Assembly: GCA_902492015.1 (NCBI GenBank)
Contig: CABUJR010000001.1
Coordinates: 1-64,000 of the forward strand
Origin: an uncultured Eubacteriales bacterium
GTDB taxonomy: Bacteria > Bacillota > Clostridia > TANB77 > CAG-508
Reading direction: 5' to 3'
Length of the DNA: 64,000 bases
Shown: one piece after another, positions 9,607 to 18,859 of the stretch
Layout: the number at the start of each line of letters is the position of its first letter
How positions within the stretch are numbered: position 1 is the stretch's first letter
Notes under the pieces: model-generated
The model's input: only the letters and a program-made list of their open reading frames with translations
Database searches by the model: none
Told to the model about the DNA's origin: nothing
Position numbers and translations under genes: made by a program

Positions 9607-10912
9607 TTACACTATTTCAGCTATTAAATCATAATTTCTTACTTTTAAAATTTTACACTTTATAAATTCACCTTGTTTTATTTTACCATCATTTTTTATA
9701 AATATTGTTCCATCTTCATTTGGTATATCCATATAGCTTCTTGCACAAATATATCTATTATCTTCTGAAAATCCATCAACAAGTGCTTCGTAAACATTTC
9801 CTATTTTTTCTTCTAGTTTTATTTTAGAAATTTGTTTTTGAAGTTTCATTAATTTATCATATCTAGCTTGTTTTGTTTTATAATGAATTTGATCTTTTAT
9901 TTTTGCTGCTGGTGTTCCATCTTCCTTAGAATATTTAAAAGCACCTAGTTTTTCAAATTTTGCTCTATTTACAAATTCATAAAGTTCAAAAAAGTCTTCC
10001 TCTGTTTCACCAGGAAATCCAACTATCATTGTAGTTCTTAAGACAACATCTGGTATTTCTTCTCTTATTTTATTTATAGTATTTTCAATAGACTTACTAT
10101 CACTTTTTCTATTCATTTGCTTTAAAACTTTATCAGAAAAATGTTGAAGTGGTATATCAAAATAATTACATATTTTATCATTTCTTTTTACAACATCAAT
10201 AAGTTCATCTGTAATACTTTCTGGATATGCATATAAAAATCTTATCCATTTAAAACCATCTATTTTACATAAATTATCTAATAATTCAGCTAAACATGGC
10301 TTGCCATAAATATCTATCCCATATTTTGTAGTATCTTGTGCTATTACTATTAATTCCTTTATTCCATTTTTAGCAAGTTTTTCAGCTTCTTTTAATATAT
10401 CTTCCATTTTTCTACTGTTAAATGGTCCTCTTATATATGGAATTGCACAATATGTGCATCTATTACTGCATCCTTCTGCTATTTTTAAATATGCCGTTTT
10501 ATCACCTGTTGAAATAACTCTATCCATATAATCTAAAGTATTTATAGATTTTGTTTCTTTATGTATTAATTTAGAAATTTTTTCCCATAAATTATCATAC
10601 TCATCTATGCTTAGAAATAAATCAACCTCTGGAATTGATTTTTCTAAATCATTTTTATATCTTTGTACTAAACACCCCATTACTACTAAATATTTACATT
10701 TTCCTGTTTTCTTGAATTCTGCCATTTCTAAAATACAATTTATTGCTTCTTCTTTAGCAGACTCAATAAATCCACATGTATTAATAATTATCATATCTGC
10801 TTTTTTAGGGTCATTTACAATTTCAAAATTTTCTTTTTTAAATATACCGATACACATTTCTGTATCTACTAAATTTTTACTACATCCGTAGAGATATAAA
10901 TCCTACTTTCAT
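9607..10912 (-). pseudogene. rimO: Ribosomal protein S12 methylthiotransferase, frameshifted near the N-terminus
   Basis: RimO adds a methylthio group to an Asp of ribosomal protein S12 with a radical-SAM mechanism. The long frame (from an internal ATG at 10857, 416 aa) carries NTCGFIESAKEEAI, the radical-SAM triad GCSNRCTYC and a C-terminal TRAM-like region. The expected start, MKVGFISL, is present at 10912 in another frame; deleting one C at 10888 joins it to GCSKNLVDTEM and restores a 434-residue protein. Without that repair the product lacks the first conserved Cys of the N-terminal cluster-binding domain. I therefore call it broken, or an assembly error. The 10912 ATG lacks a close ribosome binding site. 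Confidence 0.85.
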
Positions 10913-10921
10913 TAATGGCTT

Positions 10922-10945
10922 ATCTATGATTATAAAACCATAGAT
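10922..10945. other. Hairpin ahead of rimO
   Basis: ATCTATG and its complement CATAGAT form a 7-bp stem around a 10-nt loop, 9 nt upstream of the full-length rimO start. On the leftward transcript a good AAGGAG site lies just before the stem, opening a three-codon reading frame (ATG GTT TTA TAA) inside it. It may be a leader element or chance. Confidence 0.35.
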
Positions 10946-10965
10946 TTCTCCTTTCTATCTTATTT

Positions 10966-11205
10966 TTAAAAAAGCATTGTTATAATTGCTGCTATTACAA
11001 ATCCCGGCACTCCAAATAAACCTGTTAGTAATACTGTCCAACCTGTAATAGTTATTCCTATTCCGAAAAAAGAACAAATACTTAATAAAATTCCTCCAAT
11101 AATTGAGTTAATTACAAATTTAATAATAATTTTAAAAGGTAAAGAAATTAATTTTAAAATTATTACTAAAACAAAAATACCTATCAAAAATGATATTATA
11201 TTCAT
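10966..11205 (-). CDS. BofA-family membrane protein
   Basis: A 79-residue, almost wholly hydrophobic protein with three predicted membrane segments. The LKLISLPFKIIIKFVINSII segment followed by a Gly-rich GIGITITGWTVLLTGLFGVPG stretch matches the BofA family, whose Bacillus member restrains processing of pro-sigma-K during sporulation. In Clostridia such proteins are widespread and the exact target is less clear. An AGAGGA site precedes the ATG. It supports a sporulating lineage as host. Confidence 0.75.
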   Translation of the reverse strand: MNIISFLIGIFVLVIILKLISLPFKIIIKFVINSIIGGILLSICSFFGIGITITGWTVLLTGLFGVPGFVIAAIITMLF

Positions 11206-11374
11206 ATTTTTTCCTCTTTTCTTAAATAAAATTTGACATATTTATTATATATTAATTAATTTTTTTTTACAATATAAAAAAACTAATAAATTCACTATAA
11301 ATAGCAAAATTAACATTATTTTAATTTCAAAATAGGATTTTTGCATATCTTTATTCTAGCTACTAAAGTTTATT

Positions 11375-11401
11375 TAATAATATTGGTATGCAATATTATT
11401 A
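11375..11401. other. AT hairpin in the bofA-rng gap
   Basis: TAATAATATTG and its complement form a perfect 11-bp stem with a five-base loop GTATG. No T-run follows on either strand, so it is not a classic terminator. It lies in the gene-free stretch 11206-11517, which otherwise holds only the rng terminator and AT-rich sequence. Confidence 0.5.
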
Positions 11402-11441
11402 GAAATCTTCCTATACAAAAAACTTACACTTTCATATTACA

Positions 11442-11484
11442 TAAAAATGTGAAACAAATTATAATATATATAATTTGTTTCACA
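11442..11484 (-). terminator. Terminator of the pth-rng operon
   Basis: A perfect 16-bp stem (TGTGAAACAAATTATA and its complement) with a 5-nt loop ends 34 nt past the rng stop. On the leftward transcript it is followed by TTTTTATG, a Rho-independent terminator layout. Confidence 0.85.
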
Positions 11485-11517
11485 TCTTACTTAATCTTTT
11501 TATAATAATCCTAGTAT

Positions 11518-12690
11518 TTAATTAAATTTTTTCTTACTATTTATGTGTTTTCTAGTTATTTCCATTAAATTTAATTTTGTAAATTCTTCAACTTGCACTT
11601 TTGATCTATCTTTTTTACTATTTTTAATTATTTCTTCTATTACAGCTTTTTTATTCTCCTCTTTTTTCATATCTATAAAATCAATAACAATAATTCCACT
11701 AATGTCTCTTAGTCTAATTTGTTTTGAAATTTCTTTTGCTGCTTCTAAGTTAACTTCTGTAATAGTTTCTTCTGCATCATCTTTTCCTATAAATTTTCCT
11801 GAATTAACATCTATTGCAACTAAAGCTTCTGTTTTTTCGATAGTAATAAACCCTCCATTTTTAAGCCAAACTTTAGTATTTTCTATAGATTTTAATTGTT
11901 TTTCCAAAGAATATTTTTGTGCAACTTTTTCATCTATATCTATTTTAATATCTGATCCTATTTCTTCTAATATATTTTTTACTAAATCATAATCTTTTGG
12001 GTTTTCCACAATAATTTTGTCTAGGTTATTATCAACTAAATCCACAATTGTCTTTTTTAATACTCCACCTTTGTCATAAATTTTTTGTGGATATTTTTCT
12101 ATTGGCTTTAATTTTATATTCTTCCATTTTTCAATAGTTTTTATAATATCTTCTTTAATATCTTCTTCTGGACGATTTTCAGACACTGTTCTTATTATTG
12201 CCCCAGTATTTTTAGGCAAATATTTTTCTACGATATTTTTTAATCTTTCCCTTTCTTTTTCGTCTTCAATTTTAGAAGAAACAGTTATAAATGGAGAATT
12301 AGGCATAAATACAATAAATCTACTAGTTAAACTTATATGAGTTGAAAGTCTTGGTCCTTTTTTGTCTATAGCTTCTTTTTTTACTTCTACTATTATAGGA
12401 TCTCCTGGTTTAATTAATTTATTTATTGGTTCTTTTTCCACCTCTTCATTTTTAGTTATATCAACTTTGGGAAGAATATCTTTTACATGTATAAAAGCAT
12501 TTCTTTTTTCTCCAATATTAACAAAAGCAGACTGAAGTCCTGTTAAAACATTTTGAACCTTACCAACATAAATATTCCCTTCAATAGATTTATTGTTTTC
12601 ATCTTCCTCATACTTTTCTACTAATTCTTCATCTTCTATTAATGTTATTATTCTTCTATTTTCAGAGTTTAATATTACTAATTCTTTCAT
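11518..12690 (-). CDS. rng: Ribonuclease E/G family endoribonuclease
   Basis: A 390-residue Rne/Rng-type nuclease. The N-terminal S1 domain is split in the usual way (GNIYVGKVQNVLTGLQSAFVN, then AFIHVKDILP), and the DNase I-like catalytic region near residues 280-340 contains the metal-binding AIDVNSGKF and the later VIDFIDM. It lacks the long C-terminal scaffold of RNase E, so the shorter RNase G form fits. It cuts AU-rich single-stranded RNA. The ATG directly abuts the pth stop (TAGATG), which implies translational coupling. Confidence 0.92.
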   Translation of the reverse strand: MKELVILNSENRRIITLIEDEELVEKYEEDENNKSIEGNIYVGKVQNVLTGLQSAFVNIGEKRNAFIHVKDILPKVDITKNEEVEKEPINKLIKPGDPIIVEVKKEAIDKKGPRLSTHISLTSRFIVFMPNSPFITVSSKIEDEKERERLKNIVEKYLPKNTGAIIRTVSENRPEEDIKEDIIKTIEKWKNIKLKPIEKYPQKIYDKGGVLKKTIVDLVDNNLDKIIVENPKDYDLVKNILEEIGSDIKIDIDEKVAQKYSLEKQLKSIENTKVWLKNGGFITIEKTEALVAIDVNSGKFIGKDDAEETITEVNLEAAKEISKQIRLRDISGIIVIDFIDMKKEENKKAVIEEIIKNSKKDRSKVQVEEFTKLNLMEITRKHINSKKKFN

Positions 12691-13263
12691 CTAATCATCT
12701 TTCTTTTTATTAAATTTATTCATTGCTGAATCTACACTATTTTTTACAATTTCAATAACAGCATCTTTGGCTGTTTCTACACCTTTATCTAGTATTTTCA
12801 TTTCTTCTTCTGGTACATATCCAATTACATGATTAATCATATCTATGTGTTCATCAGGTTTTCCAATACCAACTCTAACTCGACAAAATTTTTCTGTTTT
12901 TATATTAGCAATAACTGATTTCATTCCATTATGGGTTCCAGCAGAACCAGATTTTCTAATTCTAATACATCCAGAATCTATATCAATATCATCATAAATA
13001 ATTATAAGTTCATCTTCAGAAACTTTATAAAAATTCATAGCTTCAATAACAGATTCACCACTTAAATTCATAAATGTTTGTGGTTTTAATAAAACCACTT
13101 TTTTATCACCTATTATTCCACTTCCCATTAATGCTTTAAATTTTGATTTACTTACTTCTATACCACATTCTACTGAAATTTTATTTATTACATTAAAACC
13201 CATATTATGTCTAGTTTTTGAATAATCTGTTTCTGGATTTCCAAGTCCTACTATAAGATACAT
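12691..13263 (-). CDS. pth: Peptidyl-tRNA hydrolase
   Basis: A 190-residue enzyme that recycles peptidyl-tRNA released from stalled ribosomes. The family signature GLGNPETDYSKTRHNMGF with the catalytic His is at residues 5-22, and YDDIDIDSG and RKSGSAGTHNGMKS follow at the normal spacing. GGAGAAA precedes the ATG. It is the first gene of a two-gene unit with rng. Confidence 0.96.
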   Translation of the reverse strand: MYLIVGLGNPETDYSKTRHNMGFNVINKISVECGIEVSKSKFKALMGSGIIGDKKVVLLKPQTFMNLSGESVIEAMNFYKVSEDELIIIYDDIDIDSGCIRIRKSGSAGTHNGMKSVIANIKTEKFCRVRVGIGKPDEHIDMINHVIGYVPEEEMKILDKGVETAKDAVIEIVKNSVDSAMNKFNKKKDD

Positions 13264-13376
13264 AATTTTTCTCCTATTATTTAAATACTTAATAATATAA
13301 ACTTTTCGTGTTAGAAAGTCAAGACTAATTTTTCTATTTTTTATATAACAGAACTTTCAAATATTTTCTATTATAT

Positions 13377-13403
13377 AAAAAAATAGGTATTAAATACCTA
13401 TTT
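13377..13403 (-). terminator. Terminator overlapping the glycosyltransferase stop codon
   Basis: AAATAGGTA and TACCTATTT form a 9-bp stem around a 5-nt loop that contains the stop codon of the GT8 gene. The leftward transcript then runs into seven T residues. It ends the two-gene glycosyltransferase unit. Confidence 0.75.
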
Positions 13404-14310
13404 CTTTTGAAACCTTTTCTAGTATATCCATATATTCTAAAGTAACTTTTTTAGTATATTCTGGTGCTAAAGAAAATTCGGCTTCTATCATGTCTTTTTG
13501 TTCTTTTATGTCACAATCTTCATAATCTTTTTTTCTAATAGTATTTAAAAATTCAACATATTCATCTATTTGACTTTTATTAAAATCCCATGGTTTCTTT
13601 TTACAAATAAAATGTATAATTTTTAAATCCTCAAAGTCTATTTTTCGAAAATCTCTATAATTAAATTTACTTGGATTATTACTTTTAATAAAATATTCTA
13701 AATGTAAAATAAACATATTATACACTAAAGGTAAATGTAAATTCGATTTTGTACTCCAATCTGAATAATATTGTTGGATAACATCTTGATCACCAAATTG
13801 TCCAAATTTTTCTATACAGATAGGAATCTTTTTAGCTATTTCTAAATCTAAATCTTTTTTAGGTTCCACTACTAAAACTCCTGAAGTTAATTCCATATAT
13901 TCTGAATCTATAGTACAATAATGACGATCTATAACAGCAGACATATCTTCAGTATCAAAAAGTTCATCAATATTTTTTCTAATATACATATCGCTATCTA
14001 AATAAACAATTTTATCAAATTGAGTTAAAGAAAACATTCTTAGTTTATCAAAAGTATTACTCCATCTATTATAATTCGTTCCAGCATTTTGCATTTTTAT
14101 TTGCTCTGGTATTTCGATTTTATCTATTTTTATAACATCAATATCAAAAGATTCCAAAATATTTATAGTTTTTTCTGTTATATTGTTATTTATTAACACT
14201 GCTAACCTATATTTTGAGTTTAGTCTATTTAAACATTCTTTTAATGCTAATACTCCAATTAAATAATTTTCTGTCGTTAAAACTGTTATATATGAATATT
14301 TTTTATCCAC
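13390..14310 (-). CDS. Glycosyltransferase family 8 (glycogenin/galactosyltransferase type)
   Basis: A 306-residue GT-A fold enzyme. The N-terminal YITVLTTENYLIGVLAL and the DKIVYLDSDMYIRKNIDELF stretch, with its metal-binding DSD, are typical of GT8, as is HFICKKKPW near residue 243, which provides the third ligand region. It transfers a hexose from a nucleotide sugar; acceptor unknown. It starts with GTG immediately after the stop of the upstream gene (TAAGTG), preceded by GAGGTG, so the two glycosyltransferases are coupled and probably act on the same glycan. Confidence 0.85.
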   Translation of the reverse strand: MDKKYSYITVLTTENYLIGVLALKECLNRLNSKYRLAVLINNNITEKTINILESFDIDVIKIDKIEIPEQIKMQNAGTNYNRWSNTFDKLRMFSLTQFDKIVYLDSDMYIRKNIDELFDTEDMSAVIDRHYCTIDSEYMELTSGVLVVEPKKDLDLEIAKKIPICIEKFGQFGDQDVIQQYYSDWSTKSNLHLPLVYNMFILHLEYFIKSNNPSKFNYRDFRKIDFEDLKIIHFICKKKPWDFNKSQIDEYVEFLNTIRKKDYEDCDIKEQKDMIEAEFSLAPEYTKKVTLEYMDILEKVSKEIGI

Positions 14311-15564
14311 TTATTTCACCTCTTCACGGATTTTATATTTTAACTCATCCCAAATTTCTGTAGTCTTTAAAAATTCTTTATAATGTTTTTTTACATTTTT
14401 ATCATAATCTTCTAACTCTGTTATTAAGCATTCAAAATCACAAGTTTCAAATGCTGTATTAATTTTCGGAATGCTCTCTTCTAAATTCTTTTTTGTATCT
14501 GCAATAATTTTTTTATAATTTTCAGGTTCAGTAATATAATAAAGTAAAGGTTTATATTTTGTCCAACCTATTGTTGTTTTTAAAAATCTTTGTTCTATTC
14601 CATTATCATCTAATGCAATTCTTCTTAAAGTTTTTGGAAATCTTTCTTTCATTAAAGAAGTAAACTTTAAGAAACAATCATGAAAATGATAAGTTGGAAC
14701 TTTTAATACTTTTGCTTCTTTTAACCCTAATGCACATGAGAAAAAAGTATCTTCTCCTCTTGCGCCTGGAGGATTATAAAATGCAGGTATTTTATCTAAA
14801 TGCCTCAAATTTAAACAGATTCCAGAACCCAATACAAAAGATTTTTTACCAACCTCTTCTAAATATTCTGGTTTTCTTGTATGAGTTGCTATATCTCTTT
14901 CTGCATAAGCCATACTTGTATTATCAACTCTAGCTTTTTTAGCTTTTTCCCAATTTATAACTTCATTTTCTAATCCATCAATAAATTTTTTATAATCTTC
15001 TTCTTCAATATTTTCGTCATATTCGATATAAGGAATTGGATTCATAAATCCACATCTATATCCCATTGTAACTTCAGCTTTTTCAATATATTTTATATGT
15101 TCTAGTATATCAGCTTGTTTTATCCACTCAATTTCCTTACCTTCTTTTACATTAGCCAAAGGGTATTCATCGTCATCCCAAAATAGTAAATAATCTATTT
15201 TTCTTTTTAGAGCATAATATAAAATTGTGTTTCTTGCTTTTGCATAACCTTTTCCCAAAAGTAAATTAGCATCTTCTGGAGATATATCATATTTTGAAAT
15301 TATTTTCTTTTTATCTTCTTCTATATCTTCTGGTGTTATATATTTTATATTTATATTTTTATATACTTCAGGTAAAACGCCATAAAAGTCTATTCTTGTT
15401 GTAAATTGATAAGTTAAATCATATAAAATAAAAATTGTAAAATTTACTTTTATATTTAGTTCTTCTACTTGTTCTATTAAATATTTATAATAATTGTTTA
15501 CAATTTTACAAATATTTGGTCTACCAGTTATAAAACCTATTCCAAAGTTTATTTCCTTCTTCAT
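14311..15564 (-). CDS. GT-A type glycosyltransferase-like protein
   Basis: A 417-residue protein. The N-terminal GIGFITGRPNICKIVNNYY followed by strands and the acidic LLFWDDDEYPL near residue 145 resembles the nucleotide-sugar/metal site of GT-A glycosyltransferases. GEDTFFSCAL around residue 265 could be the later catalytic acidic motif (ED near a base). The acceptor is unknown. ATG at 15564 was chosen since AAGAGGA lies 5 nt upstream; an extra six residues would come from an upstream ATG without a site. It is coupled to the GT8 gene. Confidence 0.7.
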   Translation of the reverse strand: MKKEINFGIGFITGRPNICKIVNNYYKYLIEQVEELNIKVNFTIFILYDLTYQFTTRIDFYGVLPEVYKNINIKYITPEDIEEDKKKIISKYDISPEDANLLLGKGYAKARNTILYYALKRKIDYLLFWDDDEYPLANVKEGKEIEWIKQADILEHIKYIEKAEVTMGYRCGFMNPIPYIEYDENIEEEDYKKFIDGLENEVINWEKAKKARVDNTSMAYAERDIATHTRKPEYLEEVGKKSFVLGSGICLNLRHLDKIPAFYNPPGARGEDTFFSCALGLKEAKVLKVPTYHFHDCFLKFTSLMKERFPKTLRRIALDDNGIEQRFLKTTIGWTKYKPLLYYITEPENYKKIIADTKKNLEESIPKINTAFETCDFECLITELEDYDKNVKKHYKEFLKTTEIWDELKYKIREEVK

Positions 15565-15655
15565 AAATCCTCTTTCTAGCAAATCTTATTTTGCCTCAAT
15601 TTTTTATTTCATAATAAAACACACTTCACAATTATTACTAATTTTCTTTTGTATA

Positions 15656-16696
15656 TTATCTCTCAAAAATATCATGTTCACAGGTTCTTAATAATCTATT
15701 CATAATTGCAATACCTAATCCTTGCTTTCTGACACCTTCTATTAAAATAATTTCAGGTTTAATCTTATCTGCTTGTCTTAAAGCAGCATATATATTTTTT
15801 GCAATACTCTCTAAATCATTTTTTGAACCAATATTTATAAATCTGCCCTCAGAAACATAAACTTTATCTTCATGCTCAGCAAAACCTAAAATAACAACAT
15901 CACCTTTGTATTCTTTTACAAACTTTTTCAAATAAAAAATTTCATCTAAGTCATTTTCGCAATATATCAATTTGCACTTAGTTTGTGGTGCATAATGTCT
16001 ATATTTCATTCCCGGACTTTCTACTTTTTCATTTTCTCCAACTTTTCTAAAAATATTTTTATCTATTATTACATTACCTGCAACCTTGTCAATATCTTCA
16101 GGAGTTATTTTTCCAGGTCTTAATATTACAGGTATTTCATCTACAACTTTTACTACAGTAGATTCTAATCCTATTTGTGTTTCCCCACCATCAACAATCG
16201 CAGAAACTTTTCCTTCTAATTCTCTTCTAATATCTTCTATATTTGTCCCACTGGGTCTTCCAGATATATTCGCACTAGGTGCTGCTATTGGACATCCAGC
16301 AAAAGTTATAATTCCTTTTGCTATTATATTATCTGGAATTCTTATTGCAACAGTATCTAATCCTGCTGTTACAATATCTGGTATAATAGGTTTTCTTTTT
16401 AAAATAAGTGTAAAAGGTCCTGGCATAAAAGCATCAATAAGTTTTTGTTCCATTTCAGTAATATCATCTGCCACTTCTTCTATTTTTCTTCTATCTGCTA
16501 AATGTACTATTAATGGATTATCTGATTGTCTTCCTTTTGCCAAAAATATTTTTCCTACAGCTATAGGATCTAAAGCATTTGCTCCAATTCCATAAACTGT
16601 TTCAGTAGGAAAAATTACAAGCTCACCATTTCTTATTAAATTACATACTATTTTTAATTCTTCTGTATCAGTTTTCTCTTTCCAATTATAATACAT
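15656..16696 (-). CDS. L-threonylcarbamoyladenylate synthase (Sua5 type)
   Basis: A 346-residue enzyme that makes threonylcarbamoyl-AMP from threonine, bicarbonate and ATP for tRNA t6A37 modification. The YrdC/TsaC domain covers residues 10-200, with PTETVYGIGANA, KGRQSDNPLIVH and APSANISGRPSGT visible. The C-terminal Sua5 domain (220-346) makes this the long form, YwlC/Sua5-like rather than TsaC. The SPGMKYRHYAP linker motif is conserved. A strong promoter lies immediately upstream. Confidence 0.93.
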   Translation of the reverse strand: MYYNWKEKTDTEELKIVCNLIRNGELVIFPTETVYGIGANALDPIAVGKIFLAKGRQSDNPLIVHLADRRKIEEVADDITEMEQKLIDAFMPGPFTLILKRKPIIPDIVTAGLDTVAIRIPDNIIAKGIITFAGCPIAAPSANISGRPSGTNIEDIRRELEGKVSAIVDGGETQIGLESTVVKVVDEIPVILRPGKITPEDIDKVAGNVIIDKNIFRKVGENEKVESPGMKYRHYAPQTKCKLIYCENDLDEIFYLKKFVKEYKGDVVILGFAEHEDKVYVSEGRFINIGSKNDLESIAKNIYAALRQADKIKPEIILIEGVRKQGLGIAIMNRLLRTCEHDIFER

Positions 16697-16706
16697 AAAA
16701 ATACAA

Positions 16707-16747
16707 CCTCAGGATATATTATACTATACCTGAGGCTATATTGTCAA
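16707..16747 (-). promoter_or_regulatory. Promoter of the Sua5 gene with an overlapping palindrome
   Basis: On the minus strand TTGACA (16742-16747) and TATAAT (16718-16723) are separated by 18 bp, a consensus vegetative promoter. The inverted repeat CCTCAGG/CCTGAGG (16707-16713 and 16729-16735) flanks the -10 box, with its downstream arm merging into the GAGG ribosome binding site. This arrangement could be an operator. Confidence 0.75.
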
Positions 16748-16807
16748 ACTTATATATTTTTTACATTTATCCGATAAAAAATTTCTTTAATCTACTTATT
16801 ATGATTT

Positions 16808-17248
16808 TTATATAGCAATTTGCATAATTAATTTATCATCAATCTGATTAATTTTTGTAAAGCCATATTTTTGATAAAATCTTACAGCACTTTCAAAAGC
16901 TTCATAAGTATCTAAAACCAAATTATTGTATCCCATTTCTTTTGCCATTTCTATTATTTTATTCATTAAGTGTAATCCTATTTTTTTTGATCTATAATCA
17001 CTTCTTACATAAAAACCTTTTAGCATACCTTGAGGCATTCCAATATCTTTTAAAGAAATAGTTCCAATAAGCTCATCATTTTCAATAGCAAGTAAAAATT
17101 TGCCATTATTTTTAGGAAACTCATGATTTTCCATATTTCTAATTCCATTTTCCCATTCTTCAAACCCAAATTCTTCTATGCATATTTGTATCCATAAACC
17201 AATTACAGCATCTTTATATTTATCTTCATATTCAATTATTTTTATCAT
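16808..17248 (-). CDS. GNAT-family N-acetyltransferase
   Basis: A 146-residue acetyltransferase. The acetyl-CoA loop is seen as GFYVRSDYRSKKIGLHLMNK near residues 78-97 (R-x-x-K-x-x-G-L variant), followed by LVLDTYEAFESAVRFYQKYGF, the usual motif B with the Tyr. Substrate unknown. Start at 17248 fits AAAGGAGG 7 nt upstream; the frame is open for 13 further codons but without signals. It is a single gene between gaps. The 400 bp upstream (17288-17697) hold the tagO terminator and a weaker hairpin at about 17369-17403, and no gene. Confidence 0.85.
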   Translation of the reverse strand: MIKIIEYEDKYKDAVIGLWIQICIEEFGFEEWENGIRNMENHEFPKNNGKFLLAIENDELIGTISLKDIGMPQGMLKGFYVRSDYRSKKIGLHLMNKIIEMAKEMGYNNLVLDTYEAFESAVRFYQKYGFTKINQIDDKLIMQIAI

Positions 17249-17640
17249 ATTTATTCCTCCTTTTAGACATAAAAATAGCAATACCAAAATAATATAGATT
17301 AATTTAGGTATTGCTTTTACTTTATTTATTACTGCAAATTTTAATCATATATTATTTCGGACATGCAAATAAAAGATAGTGTTACTAGTGGAATCACTAC
17401 TATCTTGATTATTACCAAAAATCATAATATTTAATTGAACATTTTTCTTAACATTTTTTATCATTTTTCATATTTCCAATTCAATTATTTTTATTAACAA
17501 TGATATTATACTATATTCTTTTAAAAAAAGCAATATATCTTTGATATTTTTTATATTTTACATTTATAGTTTAAAAATCTCTTTTAATCTCTTTTTCTCT
17601 TGCAAGTAGCCTTTACTTTTTTTATGTTCACTTTATTTCA

Positions 17641-17676
17641 TAAAAAATAGAGTATAAATTTTGTTTTATACTCTAT
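17641..17676 (-). terminator. tagO terminator
   Basis: ATAGAGTATAAA and its complement form a 12-bp stem with a 6-nt loop, 21 nt after the stop of the TagO-type gene. Six T residues follow on the leftward transcript. Confidence 0.85.
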
Positions 17677-17697
17677 ACTTTTATTTTAATTAATATT

Positions 17698-18837
17698 CTA
17701 TCTATCATGTCTTATATGTTTTTCATCATACATTATTTGTTCTAAATTCTCTTCAGAATCATCATTAAGTAATTTTTGTTTAAAGAATTCTTTATATCCA
17801 CATGCAATAATTATTATAACAATTACTGCAAAAGAAATTGCTTTCCAAATTCCACTATCTAAAAGTATAATTGCAAACATTCCAAATATTGCACTTATTC
17901 CATACATTATTAAAACAGCTTGTTTCTGTGTAAAACCTTTTTTTAACATTTTATGATGCAAATGACCCGTATCTGGTTGAAATACAGCCTTTAAATTTTT
18001 TCCATGTATTATTCTTCTTATAATAGCCCATATAGTATCAAAAATAGGTAATGCTAAAACAAGTAATGGTGCAACAATAACTATTGCTGTATATGTTTTT
18101 GCTATTCCTAAAATTGAAATTATTGATAAACAATACCCCAAAAAGTTTGAACCTGTATCTCCTATAAAAGTTTTAGCTGGATTAAAATTATATGGTAAAA
18201 ATCCACATAACGCTCCTCCTAATGCTGTGATTAAAACAATTGAGATAAGTGGTGAACCATTTAAAGAAAATATTATTAATAATGATAAACATGAAATTAA
18301 TGATATTCCCGTTGAAAGTCCATCCAAACCATCTATTAAATTCATAGCATTTGTTATTCCAACAATCCATAGGACAGTTATAATTAAATTAAATATATCC
18401 CAAAAATCACTCATATAAATATATGGAACTTCTAATGTATCTATTATTATTCCTGATTTTGCAACAACTAATGCTGATGCAATTTGAGCTATTAATTTAA
18501 CTATAGCTGGTACGCCTTTTACATCATCTATAAAACATACTATTCCGATTATTAGTGCTCCTATGACAAATGCTATAAGCTTATTGATATAATTGTCCTG
18601 TTCTAAATTTATTGTGTTTTCAATAGACATTGTTACAAGCAAATATATAACTGATAAGAAAAATCCGGCTATTACAGCAAGTCCACCTAGTCTTGGCATA
18701 GTAATTTTATTAATACGTCTTGCATCTTTTGGTGTATCAACTGCTCCAACTTTTCTAGCTAAATTTATTGTATGTGGTGTTGCCATAAAAGCTGTTAAAA
18801 ATGCTATCATAAATGCTATTGCTATATCTCCCCACAT
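17698..18837 (-). CDS. Undecaprenyl-phosphate N-acetylglucosaminyl 1-phosphate transferase (TagO/WecA type)
   Basis: A 379-residue polytopic membrane enzyme of the MraY/WecA family, with about ten hydrophobic segments. It moves a sugar-1-phosphate from a UDP sugar to undecaprenyl phosphate, the first step of wall teichoic acid or polysaccharide synthesis. Diagnostic cytoplasmic loops are present: RRINKITMPRLGG near 42, NAMNLIDGLDGLSTG near 163, the FIGDTGSNFLGY Mg site near 224 and HLHHKML near 292. The histidine loop form favours TagO/WecA over MraY. It starts 22 nt after rpiB on the same strand. Confidence 0.9.
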   Translation of the reverse strand: MWGDIAIAFMIAFLTAFMATPHTINLARKVGAVDTPKDARRINKITMPRLGGLAVIAGFFLSVIYLLVTMSIENTINLEQDNYINKLIAFVIGALIIGIVCFIDDVKGVPAIVKLIAQIASALVVAKSGIIIDTLEVPYIYMSDFWDIFNLIITVLWIVGITNAMNLIDGLDGLSTGISLISCLSLLIIFSLNGSPLISIVLITALGGALCGFLPYNFNPAKTFIGDTGSNFLGYCLSIISILGIAKTYTAIVIVAPLLVLALPIFDTIWAIIRRIIHGKNLKAVFQPDTGHLHHKMLKKGFTQKQAVLIMYGISAIFGMFAIILLDSGIWKAISFAVIVIIIIACGYKEFFKQKLLNDDSEENLEQIMYDEKHIRHDR

Positions 18838-18859
18838 GTTTATATAACCTCACTATTTT

